A stretch of DNA of 8,070 bases. Source: UBA1738 sp045580145 (GTDB taxonomy: Bacteria > Bacillota > Clostridia > UBA1381). The stretch lies in NCBI GenBank assembly GCA_045580145.1, contig JAZNNI010000107.1:1-8070 (forward strand), in the 5' to 3' direction. Under the pieces are notes generated by a model that was given only the letters and a program-made list of their open reading frames with translations, did no database searches and was not told where the DNA came from. The position numbers and the translations under genes were made by a program. Below, piece by piece: positions 6,285 through 8,070 of this stretch (its first letter is position 1; each line of letters begins with the position of its first letter).

Positions 6285-6312
6285 TGGACTTTTTTGTAAA
6301 TTGTGGTATAAT
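6285..6312 (+). promoter_or_regulatory. Promoter of ppdK, extended -10
   Basis: TATAAT (6307-6312) is preceded by TG in the extended -10 position (TGG-TATAAT). TGGACT (6285-6290) at 16 bases is a four-of-six -35 match. The predicted start near 6319 gives a leader of about 58 bases. Confidence 0.65.
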
Positions 6313-6362
6313 AAAATGGTTAGAATAGATAACGTGGGTTTAAAATGCCCAAAAAAAGACAT

Positions 6363-6368
6363 AGGAGG
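6363..6368 (+). promoter_or_regulatory. Ribosome binding site of ppdK
   Basis: A full AGGAGG lies eight bases before ATG 6377, an ideal site that fixes the start codon and fits a highly translated gene. Confidence 0.9.
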
Positions 6369-6376
6369 ATAAACCG

Positions 6377-8070
6377 ATGAGTAAAAAATTTGTTTACTTA
6401 TTCAAAGAAGGCGACGCGTCTATGAGAGAATTACTTGGTGGTAAGGGCGCTAACCTTGCAGAAATGACCAAAATTGGTCTTCCGGTACCACAGGGCTTCA
6501 CTGTTACAACAGAGGCTTGTACTCAGTACTACGAAGACGGAAGAAAAATCAATGATGATATCCAAGCAGAAATTATGGAATACATCACAAAGATGGAAGA
6601 AATCTGTGGCAAGAAGTTTGGCGATAAGGAAAATCCGCTCTTGGTTTCTGTTCGCTCAGGTGCAAGAGCATCAATGCCTGGTATGATGGATACAATTTTG
6701 AACCTTGGTCTTAACGAAGACGTTGTTGAAGCAATGGCTGCAAAGTCAGGCAACGACCGTTGGGCTTGGGACTGCTACAGAAGATTTATTCAGATGTATT
6801 CTGACGTAGTTATGGAAGTTGGCAAGAAGTATTTTGAACAGCTTATCGACGAAATGAAAGAAAAGAAGGGTGTTACTCAGGACGTTGAATTGACAGCTGA
6901 AGATTTGAAGGAATTGGCTGCACAGTTCAAGGCTGAATACAAGGCTAAAATCGGTGATGATTTCCCAACTGATCCAAAAGAACAGTTGATGGGCGCTGTT
7001 AAGGCAGTATTCCGTTCATGGGACAACCCAAGAGCTAATGTATATCGTCGTGATAACGATATCCCTTATTCATGGGGAACAGCCGTTAACGTACAGATGA
7101 TGGCATTCGGTAACATGGGTGACGATTGCGGTACAGGTGTTGCTTTCACAAGAGATCCTGCTACAGGCGAGAAGAAGCTCATGGGTGAGTTCCTCACAAA
7201 CGCACAGGGTGAAGACGTTGTTGCTGGTGTTAGAACTCCTATGCCTATCGCTCAGATGGAAGAAAAGTTCCCTGAGGCATTCAAGCAGTTCACAGAGGTT
7301 TGCTCAATCCTCGAAAACCACTATAGAGATATGCAGGATATGGAATTTACTGTTGAGCATGGTAAGCTCTATATGCTCCAGACAAGAAACGGTAAGAGAA
7401 CAGCTCAGGCTGCTCTTAAGATCGCTTGTGACCTCGTTGATGAGGGTATGAGAACAGAGCAGGAAGCTGTTCTTATGATCGATCCAAGAAACCTCGATAC
7501 ACTTCTCCACCCACAGTTCGACGCTAAGGCTCTCAAGGCTGCTACTCCTATGGGCAAGGGACTCGGTGCTTCACCCGGTGCTGCTTGCGGTAAGGTTGTA
7601 TTCACAGCTGAGGACGCTGAGGCTTGGAACGCTAAGGGCGAGAAGGTTGTTCTCGTTCGTCTTGAAACTTCACCTGAGGATATCACAGATATGAAGGCTT
7701 CACAGGGTATCCTCACAGTTCGTGGCGGTATGACTTCTCACGCTGCTGTTGTTGCTCGTGGTATGGGTACTTGCTGCGTATCAGGATGCGGCGAGATCAA
7801 GATGGACGAAGAGAACAAGAAGTTCGAACTCGGCGGAAAGACTTTCGTTGAACGCGACTACATCTCTATCGACGGTTCTACAGGTAACATCTACGATGGT
7901 ATCATTCCTTCTGTTGACGCTCAGATTGCAGGTGAGTTCGGAAGAATCATGGCTTGGGCTGATAAGTACAGAACTCCCAAGGTTAGAACAAATGCTGATA
8001 CTCCTGCTGACGCTAAAAAGGCAAGAGAACTCGGTGCTGAGGGTATCGGTCTCTGCCGTACAGAGCATAT
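6377..8070 (+). CDS. ppdK: Pyruvate, phosphate dikinase (partial; C-terminus beyond right edge)
   Basis: Interconverts pyruvate, ATP and phosphate with PEP, AMP and pyrophosphate; in anaerobic Firmicutes it often works in glycolysis toward pyruvate, sparing ATP through pyrophosphate. The 564 residues seen are about two thirds of the usual 870-890. The ATP-grasp domain (1 to about 340) shows GGKGANLAEM (21-30), SVRSGA (91-96) and DMEFTVEHGKLYMLQTR (321-337) with E323, Q335 and R337. The phosphohistidine domain (about 390-510) carries GGMTSHAAVVARGMG (450-464) with catalytic His455, the same number as in the Clostridium symbiosum enzyme. The PEP/pyruvate barrel begins near 530 and reaches GLCRTEH with R561, also the same number, just before the edge. 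The GMTSHAA context and the early GGKGANL distinguish it from PEP synthase. Leu and Glu codon choice changes abruptly near codons 205-266. It has its own promoter and an ideal ribosome site. Confidence 0.97.
   Translation, partial: MSKKFVYLFKEGDASMRELLGGKGANLAEMTKIGLPVPQGFTVTTEACTQYYEDGRKINDDIQAEIMEYITKMEEICGKKFGDKENPLLVSVRSGARASMPGMMDTILNLGLNEDVVEAMAAKSGNDRWAWDCYRRFIQMYSDVVMEVGKKYFEQLIDEMKEKKGVTQDVELTAEDLKELAAQFKAEYKAKIGDDFPTDPKEQLMGAVKAVFRSWDNPRANVYRRDNDIPYSWGTAVNVQMMAFGNMGDDCGTGVAFTRDPATGEKKLMGEFLTNAQGEDVVAGVRTPMPIAQMEEKFPEAFKQFTEVCSILENHYRDMQDMEFTVEHGKLYMLQTRNGKRTAQAALKIACDLVDEGMRTEQEAVLMIDPRNLDTLLHPQFDAKALKAATPMGKGLGASPGAACGKVVFTAEDAEAWNAKGEKVVLVRLETSPEDITDMKASQGILTVRGGMTSHAAVVARGMGTCCVSGCGEIKMDEENKKFELGGKTFVERDYISIDGSTGNIYDGIIPSVDAQIAGEFGRIMAWADKYRTPKVRTNADTPADAKKARELGAEGIGLCRTEH

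Noticed and set aside
6334..6352. Weak GGG/CCC hairpin in the ppdK leader
   Set aside because: Only three or four pairs around a long loop, with no T-run or alternative pairing; too weak to call.
6150..6372. Small open frames on both strands in the radA-ppdK spacer
   Set aside because: They are made of AT-rich Lys/Ile/Phe codons, lack ribosome sites and overlap both promoters.
7119..8068. Long open frames in other frames of ppdK on both strands
   Set aside because: They arise from the biased codon use of ppdK, which is an unbroken, well-aligned enzyme; none has a ribosome site or known motif.
1..8070. Mobile elements, CRISPR arrays, toxin-antitoxin or defence genes
   Set aside because: No transposase or integrase motif, terminal inverted repeats, regularly spaced repeats or defence-gene motifs were found in reading both strands.

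Overview
The window looks like a chromosomal stretch of an AT-rich, endospore-forming member of the Clostridia (Firmicutes), probably a gut or anaerobic lineage. The evidence is a PdaA-type spore-cortex deacetylase, a Bacillus/Clostridium-like elongator tRNA-Met, a long type III glutamine synthetase, a pyruvate phosphate dikinase that lines up residue for residue with the clostridial enzyme at its catalytic positions, strong AGGAGG-type ribosome binding sites and consensus sigma-A promoters. No species can be named from the sequence alone.

Layout. Positions 1-1053 (minus) hold the N-terminal membrane half of an ABC exporter whose ATPase half lies beyond the left edge; it has its own promoter with a possible operator. 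Positions 1334-1410 (minus) hold an elongator tRNA-Met with a near-ideal promoter and terminator. Positions 1544-2383 (plus) encode a PdaA-like lipoprotein deacetylase. Positions 2612-4705 (plus) encode a type III glutamine synthetase behind a sigma-A promoter and a leader containing a terminator-like hairpin. A long hairpin at 4710-4753 probably serves both glnA and the convergent radA (4760-6124, minus). From 6125 to 6376 an AT-rich divergent region carries promoters for radA and for ppdK, which starts at 6377 (plus) and runs off the right edge with its first 564 residues present.

The genes are mostly single transcription units with separate promoters and do not form one pathway: spore cortex maturation, ammonia assimilation, recombination and repair, and PEP/pyruvate metabolism. 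No mobile element, CRISPR array, toxin-antitoxin pair or defence system is visible, and I did not find a new multi-gene system. The points most worth a second look are regulatory or evolutionary: the possible attenuator in the glnA leader and the direct repeat around it, mutually exclusive hairpins between pdaA and glnA, a 12-bp tandem repeat between the radA and ppdK promoters, and an abrupt change in leucine and glutamate codon choice inside ppdK.
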